From: Tateyamaria omphalii
GTDB lineage: Bacteria; Pseudomonadota; Alphaproteobacteria; Rhodobacterales; Rhodobacteraceae
DNA length: 64,000 bases
Direction of reading: 5' to 3'
Assembly (NCBI RefSeq): GCF_001969365.1
Contig: NZ_CP019312.1
Span: 558,001 to 622,000 of the forward strand
A model generated the notes under the pieces. That model was not told the DNA's origin, did not search any database, and worked only from the letters and a program-made list of their open reading frames with translations. Below are positions 8,370-16,908 of this stretch, piece after piece (positions within the stretch are counted from its first letter, which is position 1; each line of letters starts with the position of its first letter). The translations under genes were made by a program, and so were the position numbers.

Positions 8370-8401
8370 TAAATCGTTGTAGCAATTACTATAACGATTT
8401 A
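8370..8401. promoter_or_regulatory. 32-bp inverted repeat, probable LacI operator
   Basis: Left arm TAAATCGTTGTAG (8370-8382) and right arm CTATAACGATTTA (8389-8401) are reverse complements except at one position, separated by CAATTA. It ends 20 bases before the binding-protein ATG and just before its ribosome site AGGGAGG (8408-8414), so a bound repressor would sit across the transcription start region. Confidence 0.7.
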
Positions 8402-8421
8402 GAAGTCAGGGAGGACTCAAG

Positions 8422-9648
8422 ATGAAGACTTTTTCGAAACTGCTGGGCTCTGTCGCCTTGCTGGGTGCGTCTGCGGCGCATGCGGGCGAGTTGGAGGTGA
8501 CGCATTGGTGGACATCGGGCGGTGAGGCTGCCGCCGTGTCAGAGTTTGCCAAGGCGTTCGATGCCACCGGCAATACGTGGGTGGACGGCGCGATTGCCGG
8601 ATCGGGTGGCACGGCACGCCCCATCATTATCAGTCGTATTCTGGGTGGCGATCCAATGGGTGCTACGCAGTTGAACCATGGCCGTCAGGCCGAAGAACTG
8701 ATCCAAGCCGGTCTGATGACCGACCTCACAGAACTCGCCGAGGCTGAAGGGTGGACCGATCTGGTCAATCCGTCGTCTTTGCTGGAGTCGTGCACCTACG
8801 AGGGTCGCATTTATTGCGTGCCTGTGAACATCCATTCATGGCAGTGGATCTGGCTGAGCCATGACGCCTTTGCACAGATTGATACCGCCGTTCCATCGGA
8901 CTGGAACGAATTTGCCGCTGCCGCACCCAAGCTGGAAGCGGCCGGGATTGTGCCGCTTGCCATGGGTCAGCAGGGATGGCAGCAAAACGGCGCCTTTGGT
9001 GTGATGACCATTGCCATCGCAGGCCTTGATGCCTGGAGCAAAGTCGTGATCGACAAAGATGCCGACACGGCCCGTGGGCCAGAATATGCCGCTGTGTTCG
9101 AGGCAGCGGTGGATGCGCGCAATTTCGCGGCGAATTCGAACGTGCAAGATTGGAACCTTGCCACAAACATGGTCATCACAGGCAAGGCCGGGGGCCAGAT
9201 CATGGGCGACTGGGCGCAGGGTGAATTTCAGATGGCCGGACAGGTCGCGGGAGAAGACTATACCTGCCTGCCCGGTCTTGGCGTGAACGAAATTCTCGAT
9301 ACCGGCGGCGACGCGTTCTACTTCCCCGTGATCGACGATGAAGAGACGAAGGCCGCACAGATGGCTTTGGCTTCCACGCTGATCTCTCCGGAAGTGCAGG
9401 TGGCGTTCAACCTCAAGAAAGGGTCGCTGCCTGTTCGTGGTGACGTTGATCTGACTGCTGCGAACGATTGCATGCAAAAGGGTCTCGATATCCTCAACGC
9501 AGGTGGGATCATGCCGTCGGGCGATATGAACCTGACCGCCGATACGCAAACGCAGATCGAGGATCTGATGGCGGAATTTTGGACCTCCGATATGTCTGCG
9601 GCCGACGCGCAAGAGCGGTACGCAGACATCATTGCGTCCGCCGACTAA
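8422..9648 (+). CDS. Sugar ABC transporter solute-binding protein
   Basis: A 408-residue secreted protein with signal peptide MKTFSKLLGSVALLGASAAHA, cut before GELEV. The mature start EVTHWWTSGGEAAA is the hallmark of family 1 sugar-binding proteins of the glucose/mannose type. Two cysteine pairs may be disulfides. A strong Shine-Dalgarno (AGGGAGG) lies 8 bases upstream. It is first in an operon with two permeases, an ATPase and a GH2 glycosidase, so a mannoside or related beta-glycoside is the likely ligand. Confidence 0.88.
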   Translation: MKTFSKLLGSVALLGASAAHAGELEVTHWWTSGGEAAAVSEFAKAFDATGNTWVDGAIAGSGGTARPIIISRILGGDPMGATQLNHGRQAEELIQAGLMTDLTELAEAEGWTDLVNPSSLLESCTYEGRIYCVPVNIHSWQWIWLSHDAFAQIDTAVPSDWNEFAAAAPKLEAAGIVPLAMGQQGWQQNGAFGVMTIAIAGLDAWSKVVIDKDADTARGPEYAAVFEAAVDARNFAANSNVQDWNLATNMVITGKAGGQIMGDWAQGEFQMAGQVAGEDYTCLPGLGVNEILDTGGDAFYFPVIDDEETKAAQMALASTLISPEVQVAFNLKKGSLPVRGDVDLTAANDCMQKGLDILNAGGIMPSGDMNLTADTQTQIEDLMAEFWTSDMSAADAQERYADIIASAD

Positions 9649-9664
9649 GGGCGCACCTCCCAGT

Positions 9665-9690
9665 CACCTGCCCGGGCGACCGGGCAGGTG
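9665..9690 (+). terminator. Perfect 11-bp hairpin with GCGA loop after the binding-protein gene
   Basis: CACCTGCCCGG (9665-9675) pairs perfectly with CCGGGCAGGTG (9680-9690) around a GNRA-type tetraloop GCGA. No T-run follows and the permease gene starts 28 bases later, so it probably protects the upstream mRNA or lowers read-through. Confidence 0.65.
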
Positions 9691-9718
9691 CAGTGCGGCA
9701 TAGGGCGGGGATCCTGTC

Positions 9719-10621
9719 ATGTCTTCTTCTTCGAATGTGCGGCGGCCTGCGGGTCTGTTCCGCAACCTGTCGGCCAAGATCGCCTCGATCCCAATGGTGC
9801 TTACCGCACTGGTGGTATTCGTGGGCGGGACGGCGTGGACAGTGCTGTATTCCTTTACGTCGTCAAAGCTGCTGCCCAAGCTGAACTTTGTCGGGCTTGA
9901 TCAATACGAGCGGCTTTGGAGCACGCGGCGGTGGCTGATCTCGATCGAAAACCTTGCCGTATACGGCTTCTTTTCGATGATCTTCACCCTGCTGATCGGG
10001 TTCACGCTGGCCGCACTTCTGGATCGCAAGATCCGGGGAGAGGACGTGTTCCGCACCATCTTCCTTTATCCCTTTGCCCTCAGCTTCGTCGTGACGGGCC
10101 TTGCGTGGCAATGGATCCTGAACCCCGATCTGGGTGTGCAGAGTGTCGTGCGGTCGATGGGGTGGGAAAGCTTCACCTTCAACCCGCTCAACGACCCCGA
10201 CATCGTGATCTACGGCATCCTGATTGCCGGGCTGTGGCAGGGCACGGGGCTGATCATGTGCATCATGCTGGCCGGTCTGCGCGGCATTGATCAGGAGATC
10301 TGGAAAGCCGCGCGCGTCGACGGGATTGGGACGGTGAAAACCTATGTCCGCATCGTCATCCCTATGATGCGCCCGGTCTTCATCACCGCGCTGGTGCTGA
10401 TCGCAAGCGGGATCATCAAGATTTACGACCTCGTCGTGGCCCAGACCAATGGTGGCCCGGGTATCTCCTCTGAAGTGCCTGCGAAATATGTGATCAACTA
10501 CATGTTCCGTGCTCAGAACCTGGGCCAGGGCTTTGCCGCGTCGACCATGATGCTCTTGAGCGTGGTCATCATCCTGATCCCCTGGGCCTATCTGGAATTC
10601 GGAGGCAAGAAACGTGGCTGA
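9719..10621 (+). CDS. Sugar ABC transporter permease (MalF type)
   Basis: A 300-residue inner-membrane permease with six predicted segments. The coupling loop is EIWKAARVDGIGTVKTYVRI followed by P (~190-215), the EAA motif. GGGGAT precedes the ATG. It overlaps the next permease by 8 bases. With that protein it forms the channel for the ligand delivered by the 8422 binding protein. Confidence 0.9.
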   Translation: MSSSSNVRRPAGLFRNLSAKIASIPMVLTALVVFVGGTAWTVLYSFTSSKLLPKLNFVGLDQYERLWSTRRWLISIENLAVYGFFSMIFTLLIGFTLAALLDRKIRGEDVFRTIFLYPFALSFVVTGLAWQWILNPDLGVQSVVRSMGWESFTFNPLNDPDIVIYGILIAGLWQGTGLIMCIMLAGLRGIDQEIWKAARVDGIGTVKTYVRIVIPMMRPVFITALVLIASGIIKIYDLVVAQTNGGPGISSEVPAKYVINYMFRAQNLGQGFAASTMMLLSVVIILIPWAYLEFGGKKRG

Positions 10622-11504
10622 CGCAGTGACCCCGCGCGGGCCCAAGCCGCGCCCCCGTTTTTCACGCACCAACATTATGCTTTATGGCACGCTGATTGTC
10701 GTGGCCGCCTACTATGCGCTGCCGCTTTACGTGATGATCGTGACGTCGCTGAAGGGGATGCCTGAAATCCGCATCGGCAATATCTTTGCCCCGCCGGTCG
10801 AGGTCACATTCCAGCCGTGGGTCAAGGCGTGGGCCGAAGCCTGCACCGGCATCAATTGCGATGGGTTGAGCCGAGGTTTCTGGAACTCGGTCCAGATCCT
10901 GGTCCCGTCGGTGATCCTGTCCATCGCGATTGCATCGGTGAACGGCTACGCGCTGGCCAACTGGAGGTTCAGGGGGTCCGAGGTGTTCTTCACCATCCTG
11001 ATCGTTGGGGCCTTCATCCCGTATCAGGTGATGCTCTACCCGCTGGTGATCATCCTACGCGAGATGGGGCTATACGGAAGCATCTGGGGTCTTGTGCTGG
11101 TGCACACGATCTTTGGAATGCCGATCCTGACGCTGCTTTTCCGCAACTACTTCACCTCTGTGCCCGAAGAGCTGTTCAAGGCCGCGCGCGTCGATGGGGC
11201 AGGGTTTTGGGGTATCTATTTTCGCATCATGCTGCCCATGTCCCTGCCGATTTTCGTCGTGGCGATCATTCTGCAAGTTACGGGCATCTGGAACGACTTC
11301 CTGTTCGGCGTGATCTACACCAAGCCCGCCGATTACCCAATGACGGTGCAACTCAACAACATCGTCAATTCGGTGCAAGGCGTGAAGGAATACAACGTCA
11401 ACATGGCCGCCACGCTGCTGACCGGCCTTGTTCCCCTCATCATCTACTTCGCATCCGGCAAGCTCTTTGTCCGGGGCATCGCCGCTGGCGCGGTGAAAGG
11501 CTGA
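10614..11504 (+). CDS. Sugar ABC transporter permease (MalG type), GTG start
   Basis: A 296-residue permease beginning with GTG at 10614 behind GGAGGCAAG, overlapping the upstream stop by 8 bases. About six membrane helices; EAA loop ELFKAARVDGAGFWGIYFRI followed by LP at ~180-205. A periplasmic loop contains two Cys (ACTGINC) near 80, a possible disulfide. It is the second channel subunit of this importer. Confidence 0.9.
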   Translation: MADAVTPRGPKPRPRFSRTNIMLYGTLIVVAAYYALPLYVMIVTSLKGMPEIRIGNIFAPPVEVTFQPWVKAWAEACTGINCDGLSRGFWNSVQILVPSVILSIAIASVNGYALANWRFRGSEVFFTILIVGAFIPYQVMLYPLVIILREMGLYGSIWGLVLVHTIFGMPILTLLFRNYFTSVPEELFKAARVDGAGFWGIYFRIMLPMSLPIFVVAIILQVTGIWNDFLFGVIYTKPADYPMTVQLNNIVNSVQGVKEYNVNMAATLLTGLVPLIIYFASGKLFVRGIAAGAVKG

Positions 11505-11507
11505 CCC

Positions 11508-12581
11508 ATGACTTCTGTTCTTGTCAAAGACCTGACTTTGAAATTCGGTGCGCTGACCGTGCTGGACAACCTCAACATCGATATTCCGGAGGGCGAGTTC
11601 CTTGTCCTGCTGGGCGCATCGGGCTGCGGGAAGTCCACGCTGCTCAACTGCATCGCCGGGCTTTTGGACGTCACCGACGGCGAAATCCATATCAATGACC
11701 GTAATGTCACGTGGGAGGAACCGTCGGGCCGGGGTATCGGAATGGTGTTCCAATCCTATGCGCTCTATCCGCAGATGACGGTTCAGGGGAACCTGTCTTT
11801 CGGCCTCAAGAACGCGCGGATGCCCAAGACCGAGATACAGGAGCGCGTGGCACGCGCGGCAAAGGTCCTGCAGATCGAGCCGCTCTTGCACCGCAAGCCC
11901 GCAGCCCTGTCAGGGGGGCAGCGTCAGCGCGTTGCCATCGGCCGCGCCCTGGTCCGTGACGTGGACGTTTTCTTGTTTGACGAACCCTTGTCGAACCTTG
12001 ACGCCAAGCTGCGCGCTGACCTGCGGGTCGAGATCAAGCGGCTGCATCACAGCCTGAAAAACACGATGATCTACGTCACCCATGATCAGGTCGAGGCGAT
12101 GACGCTGGCCGACCGCATCGCGATAATGAAGGGCGGGATCATCCAGCAACTGGACACACCGACAGAGATCTACAACCGGCCGACCAACAAATATGTGGCC
12201 GGTTTCATCGGCAGTCCCGAGATCAATTTCTTCGAAGGCGCGGTCGAGGGCGGTGGCTTTGTCACCGGCGGTGAGCGGTTCGCGCTGGATGGATACAGCT
12301 TTCAGGGGGCGGTGTCAGGCGGTCCGGCCTGGTTGGGCATTCGGCCCGAGCACATCGTGTCGGGTGAGGCTGCCGCTTCTTTACCCGTGACCGCCGAGGT
12401 CACCGTCGATCTGGTCGAGCCGATGGGGTCCGACACGCTCGCCTGGGCCACCTTTGCTGGAATGCCGCTGCGCATCCGCATGGATGGCCAAGCGGCCGTC
12501 GGCACAGGGGATCGGATCAAGATTGGCTTTGATCCGGCGCGCGCATCGCTCTTCGACAAGACGACCGAGGAAAGGCTCTAA
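11508..12581 (+). CDS. Sugar ABC transporter ATPase (MalK/UgpC type)
   Basis: A 357-residue ATPase with all motifs intact: Walker A GASGCGKST (~37-45), Q-loop FQSYALYPQ, signature LSGGQRQR (~132-139), Walker [15 protein letters not shown] and switch histidine in YVTHDQ. A C-terminal TOBE domain follows, with GIRPEHI at ~283. It starts 3 bases after the permease stop and ends 5 bases before the glycosidase gene, so the operon is continuous. Confidence 0.92.
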   Translation: MTSVLVKDLTLKFGALTVLDNLNIDIPEGEFLVLLGASGCGKSTLLNCIAGLLDVTDGEIHINDRNVTWEEPSGRGIGMVFQSYALYPQMTVQGNLSFGLKNARMPKTEIQERVARAAKVLQIEPLLHRKPAALSGGQRQRVAIGRALVRDVDVFLFDEPLSNLDAKLRADLRVEIKRLHHSLKNTMIYVTHDQVEAMTLADRIAIMKGGIIQQLDTPTEIYNRPTNKYVAGFIGSPEINFFEGAVEGGGFVTGGERFALDGYSFQGAVSGGPAWLGIRPEHIVSGEAAASLPVTAEVTVDLVEPMGSDTLAWATFAGMPLRIRMDGQAAVGTGDRIKIGFDPARASLFDKTTEERL

Positions 12582-12586
12582 CACGA

Positions 12587-14977
12587 ATGCTGGACCTGAG
12601 CGGCCTCTGGCACCTGTCGGATGAGACGGGTCAATACACCGCGGCGATGGTGTTGCCCGGCGACGGGATCAGTGCTTTGCGGGACGCGGGGGTCATTCCG
12701 GACCCATATTGGGGGCGCAATGAACATGACTTGCGATGGATCAGCGAACGCGACTGGCTGCTGACCCGTACCTTTCGCGCAACGGGCCGCCATATGACCC
12801 TGGTCTTGCCGATGCTCGACACCGTGGTTGACGTGTCGTTGAACGGCAAGACCGTTTTGAATGCCGACAGCATGTTTCGCACCCACCGTGTGGATGTGTC
12901 GGATGCGCTGCTGGCGGGGGAGAATGTGATTACGCTACATTTCCGATCTGCCCCTCGGGTCGCCAAGGCACGGGCGGACGCGCAACCGTTCCCTGTGCCC
13001 TTTCAGGCCGAGAATTGCCCGATCCCGCATGGCAATATGCTGCGAAAACCGGAGTGCGATTTCGGTTGGGACTGGAACATCGCGCTTGCGACATTTGGCC
13101 TGTATGGCGACATCCGGTTAGAACCGCACGGCCCGCGCATTGCCGATGTCGTGGTGGCACAGCGCCATGCTGGGGGACACGTCGTCGTCGATTGCACTGT
13201 GCATGGCGAAGGGATCGCCGACGGCCTAGACGTATCCATGTCTTTGTGTGGTGAAAGGGTTGTGGGTCAGATGGCCAAGAACCGCGCAACGCTTTCCATT
13301 GAAATCAAGGCGCCGGAGCTGTGGTGGCCTGTGGGGCAGGGATTGCAGGTCTTACATGATTTGGTGGTTTCGGTTGCGGGTGCCAAGGTCACGCGCCGTG
13401 TCGGCCTGCGTGACATTGAGCTGGTGACCACGCCTGACGACAGCGGTGCAGGCTTTGCCCTGCACATCAATGGGCGACCTGTTTTCATGAAGGGCGCGAA
13501 CTGGATTCCCGCCGACGCGCTTGCCGGTGCCATCACGCCGGATGGGTGCCGCGATCTGCTGCACTCGGCGGTCGATGCGAATATGAACATGATCCGCATC
13601 TGGGGCGGGGGCCGCTACGAGCCTGACTGGTTCTATGATCTGTGCGACGAGATGGGCCTGCTTGTCTGGCACGACTTCATGTTCGCCTGCCATCTTTACG
13701 CATCGACCGACGCGTTCCTCGCCGACATTGATGGCGAGGTGCGTGAACAGGTTGCCCGGCTGAACCACCACGCGTGCATTGCGCTGTGGTGCGGGGACAA
13801 CGAGTTGCTTGGCGCCCTCAACTGGTACCCCGAAAGCCGGGCGCACCGGGACCGCTATCTTGTCGCCTATGACAGGTTGAACCGGACGATTGAAACCGCC
13901 CTGAAAGACACGGCGCCCACCGCGATCTGGTGGCCCTCCAGCCCGTCGCCGGGGCTGATGGATTTCAGTGACAACTGGCACGATGACCGGTCGGGTGACA
14001 TGCATTTCTGGTCTGTCTGGCATGAGGGCCGCGATTTTGAACACTACCGCGACGTGCGCCCGCGTTTTTGTTCCGAATTTGGCTTTCAGTCCTACCCGTC
14101 GACGGACGTGATCCGCCGATTTGCGGAACCTGCCGATTTCAACATTGCCTCGCCAGTGATGGAGAGCCATCAGAAGAACGCAGGCGGCAACGCACGCATC
14201 GCCGAGACGATGTTCCGTTACTTCCGCTTTCCGAACGGGTTCGAAGATTTCGTTTATCTCAGCCAGGTGCAGCAGGCCTTGGCGATCAAGACCGCGGTGA
14301 CCCATTGGCGCGGACTGAAGCCGCATTGCATGGGTACGCTGTATTGGCAGTTGAACGACACTTGGCCGGTTTGTTCTTGGTCGAGCCTCGATCACGGCGG
14401 CGGATGGAAGCTGCTGCACTACGCCGCGCGCCGGTTCTATGCGGATGTGACCGTGGTTGCGCTGCCGGAGGGTGACCAGATCACGTTGCGGGCTGTGAAC
14501 GACACCGCGGAGGCGTGCGACGTAGATATCGAAGCGTTTGCCGTGGCGCCGTCAGGCCAGATGCGCCTGCTTGAACGCGCATCCATGACGGCGCCGACCG
14601 AGCACGCTGCCAGCATCCTGTCCGTGTCCGGAACTGCGCTGACTGAGGACGAGGTCCTATGGTTCGACTGGACCGTGGATGGCGGGGACACGCGGTCCGA
14701 TCACTTTGCACCGCGCCGGTACAAGTCTTATCCGCTTGTCGCGCCCTGCATCTCGACCGACATCGTTCCGGACGGATCGGCGTGGCGCATCACGTTCACC
14801 GCACAGCATCTCGCGTTGTTTGCAGCGGTCGAGGCTGATCAGCCCGGCCGTTTCAGCGACAATTGCTTTGATCTGGCCCCGGACCGCCCCGTGACCATCC
14901 GGTTCCAACCGCGCGATGGGACGGTCCAACCGACTTTCACCCTGCGCGACCTTCATTCTGCCACGTATCACACCTGA
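12587..14977 (+). CDS. Glycoside hydrolase family 2, beta-mannosidase-like
   Basis: A 796-residue enzyme with GH2 architecture: N-terminal jelly-roll (~1-170), immunoglobulin-like domain (~180-270), TIM barrel (~280-600) and C-terminal beta domains. The acid/base is Glu406 in WCGDNE and the nucleophile is Glu497 in FCSEFGF, both in the family's usual contexts. MIRIWGGGRYEPDWFYD is characteristic of beta-mannosidases. No signal peptide is present, so it would hydrolyse imported oligosaccharides in the cytoplasm. Beta-mannosides are the likeliest substrate; a related GH2 specificity is possible. Confidence 0.85.
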   Translation: MLDLSGLWHLSDETGQYTAAMVLPGDGISALRDAGVIPDPYWGRNEHDLRWISERDWLLTRTFRATGRHMTLVLPMLDTVVDVSLNGKTVLNADSMFRTHRVDVSDALLAGENVITLHFRSAPRVAKARADAQPFPVPFQAENCPIPHGNMLRKPECDFGWDWNIALATFGLYGDIRLEPHGPRIADVVVAQRHAGGHVVVDCTVHGEGIADGLDVSMSLCGERVVGQMAKNRATLSIEIKAPELWWPVGQGLQVLHDLVVSVAGAKVTRRVGLRDIELVTTPDDSGAGFALHINGRPVFMKGANWIPADALAGAITPDGCRDLLHSAVDANMNMIRIWGGGRYEPDWFYDLCDEMGLLVWHDFMFACHLYASTDAFLADIDGEVREQVARLNHHACIALWCGDNELLGALNWYPESRAHRDRYLVAYDRLNRTIETALKDTAPTAIWWPSSPSPGLMDFSDNWHDDRSGDMHFWSVWHEGRDFEHYRDVRPRFCSEFGFQSYPSTDVIRRFAEPADFNIASPVMESHQKNAGGNARIAETMFRYFRFPNGFEDFVYLSQVQQALAIKTAVTHWRGLKPHCMGTLYWQLNDTWPVCSWSSLDHGGGWKLLHYAARRFYADVTVVALPEGDQITLRAVNDTAEACDVDIEAFAVAPSGQMRLLERASMTAPTEHAASILSVSGTALTEDEVLWFDWTVDGGDTRSDHFAPRRYKSYPLVAPCISTDIVPDGSAWRITFTAQHLALFAAVEADQPGRFSDNCFDLAPDRPVTIRFQPRDGTVQPTFTLRDLHSATYHT

Positions 14978-14988
14978 AAGGCCCCGAT

Positions 14989-15744
14989 ATGACTGCATTG
15001 TCCTACCAGCTTTACAGCTCCCGTCTGTTTCCGCCGCTCGAAGACACGCTCAAGATGCTCGCCGAGATCGGCTATGCCCAAGTGGAGGGGTACGGCGCGC
15101 TTGTCGCCGATGCCGACGCGATGGACGCATTGGAACGTGGCTTGCAGACCACGGGCCTCACGATGCCAAGCTGCCATGTAGGTCTGGCGATGTGCGAGGG
15201 CGATCCAGATGCGGTTCTGGCCATTGCGGAACGGTTCGGGATCGAAACCGTGGTGATCCCCTTCATCATGCCCGATGACCGACCGACGGACGCTGCGGGA
15301 TGGCGCGCATACGGCGCCCGCCTTGCAGCGGTCGCGGACCGGCTGGCGGTGTCCGGCCGCACGCTGGCCTACCACAACCATGACTTCGAATTCATGCCGC
15401 TTGCCGATGGCAGCTTGCCCATCGACCTGATCCTGGATGCCGCGCCGGACGTGCTGTTCGAATACGACGTGGCGTGGGCCGTGCGCGCAGGTGCCGATCC
15501 GATGGCACCGATTGACCGCTACCGCGCCCGCATCGCTATTGCCCATCTCAAGGATATCGCCCCCGAAGGTGAAGCCGCGGACGAGGACGGTTGGGCGGAC
15601 GTGGGCCACGGCACCATGGATTGGCCCGCTCTGTTCAATGCACTGAAGGCCGCGGGCACCAAGCATTTCGCGGCGGAACACGACAATCCCAGCGATCACC
15701 GTCGATTTGCCCAACGGTCATTCGACGCGGTCCAGACTTTTTGA
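14989..15744 (+). CDS. Sugar phosphate isomerase/epimerase family protein (xylose-isomerase-like TIM barrel)
   Basis: A 251-residue single-domain TIM barrel of the AP-endonuclease-2-like fold. Metal-site motifs include YHNHDFEF (~125-132), FEYDVAWAV (~155) and IAHLKDI (~180). It lacks a signal peptide. It sits between the GH2 enzyme and a Gfo/Idh oxidoreductase, a pairing seen in pathways that oxidise, isomerise or eliminate keto-sugars. The exact reaction cannot be read from the sequence. Confidence 0.8.
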   Translation: MTALSYQLYSSRLFPPLEDTLKMLAEIGYAQVEGYGALVADADAMDALERGLQTTGLTMPSCHVGLAMCEGDPDAVLAIAERFGIETVVIPFIMPDDRPTDAAGWRAYGARLAAVADRLAVSGRTLAYHNHDFEFMPLADGSLPIDLILDAAPDVLFEYDVAWAVRAGADPMAPIDRYRARIAIAHLKDIAPEGEAADEDGWADVGHGTMDWPALFNALKAAGTKHFAAEHDNPSDHRRFAQRSFDAVQTF

Positions 15745-15755
15745 AGGAGACGGCC

Positions 15756-16880
15756 ATGCAAGGCATTGGCATCATCGGATGCGGCAACATCTCGACCGCG
15801 TATCTCACCCTCGCGCCTCTGTTCAAAGGGCTCGAGGTGCGCGCGGTCGCCGACCTGAACCCTGCAACGGCGCAGGCGCAGGCGGCGGCCTTTGGCGTGC
15901 GGGCCAACACGGTCGATGGGCTGTTGGCGGCTGACGACATCGACATTGTCGTGAACCTGACCATCCCGGATGCGCATTTCGAGGTCACACGCGCCATCCT
16001 AGAGTCAGGCAAACACGCCTATTCCGAAAAGCCCATCGTTCTGACCCAGGAACAGGGCGAGGTGCTACGCCGCCTTGCTGCTGAAAAGAACCTGCGCATT
16101 GGGTCGGCCCCCGACACGTTCCTGGGCGGCGCGCATCAGGCTGCGCGGGCGGCCATTGATGCAGGACAGATCGGAGACGTGGTGGCGGGCACGGCGCATG
16201 TGATGAGCCATGGGATGGAGCATTGGCATCCGAACCCCGACTTTTTCTTTTTGCCCGGTGCCGGGCCGATGCTGGATATCGGTCCGTATTACGTGACCAA
16301 TCTTGTCCAGCTTCTGGGGCCGGTGCAGCGCGTCGGTGCGCTGACGTCCACGCCGTCGCCGACGCGCACCATTCTGTCAGAGCCTCGGCGCGGAGAGGTG
16401 ATTCCGGTCAAGACGCCCACCAACATCCACGCGCTGCTAGAATTCGTGAACGGGGCGACCATCACGCTGTCTACGTCCTGGGATGTCTGGGCGCACCGCC
16501 ACGGCAACATGGAGCTGTACGGGACCGAAGGCACCATGTTCCTGCCCGACCCCAACTGGTTTTCCGGCACGGTCGAAGTGACTGGCAAGGACGGCATAAC
16601 GCATGCGCTTGAGACGGAAACCCACCCGCTGGGCGTGCCCAATCAGGAAAACAACGGAACGGCCAAGGCGAACTATCGCACCGCAGGCCTCGCCGAGATG
16701 GCGGCGGCGATGAACGACGGACGCCCGCACCGGTGTTCGCTGGAACTGGCGCTTCATGCGGTTGACGTGATGACGTCGGTTCTCACGTCTGGTGAGACCG
16801 GGCAGATGGTCACGCTTGCCACAACCTGCACGCGACCAGAGCCATTGACGGAAGACGCCGCGAAAGCATTGCTGAAATAA
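15756..16880 (+). CDS. Gfo/Idh/MocA family oxidoreductase
   Basis: A 374-residue NAD(P)-dependent oxidoreductase. The Rossmann motif is GIIGCGNIST (~4-13) and the catalytic lysine lies in SEKPIV (~90-95). AAGGAGA lies 8 bases before ATG 15756; the frame is open further upstream, but those codons overlap the isomerase gene. It is the last gene of the mannoside-type operon and is followed by a bidirectional terminator. It probably oxidises or reduces a sugar released by the GH2 enzyme. Confidence 0.85.
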   Translation: MQGIGIIGCGNISTAYLTLAPLFKGLEVRAVADLNPATAQAQAAAFGVRANTVDGLLAADDIDIVVNLTIPDAHFEVTRAILESGKHAYSEKPIVLTQEQGEVLRRLAAEKNLRIGSAPDTFLGGAHQAARAAIDAGQIGDVVAGTAHVMSHGMEHWHPNPDFFFLPGAGPMLDIGPYYVTNLVQLLGPVQRVGALTSTPSPTRTILSEPRRGEVIPVKTPTNIHALLEFVNGATITLSTSWDVWAHRHGNMELYGTEGTMFLPDPNWFSGTVEVTGKDGITHALETETHPLGVPNQENNGTAKANYRTAGLAEMAAAMNDGRPHRCSLELALHAVDVMTSVLTSGETGQMVTLATTCTRPEPLTEDAAKALLK

Positions 16881-16884
16881 GGCG

Positions 16885-16908
16885 AAGGGCGCGGTTTTAC
16901 GCGCCCTT
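16885..16908. terminator. Bidirectional hairpin between convergent genes
   Basis: AAGGGCGCG (16885-16893) pairs perfectly with CGCGCCCTT (16900-16908) around GTTTTA. The loop and right arm contain the stop codon (16897-16899) and last codons of the minus-strand dehydrogenase, so the structure can serve both operons. Confidence 0.6.
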
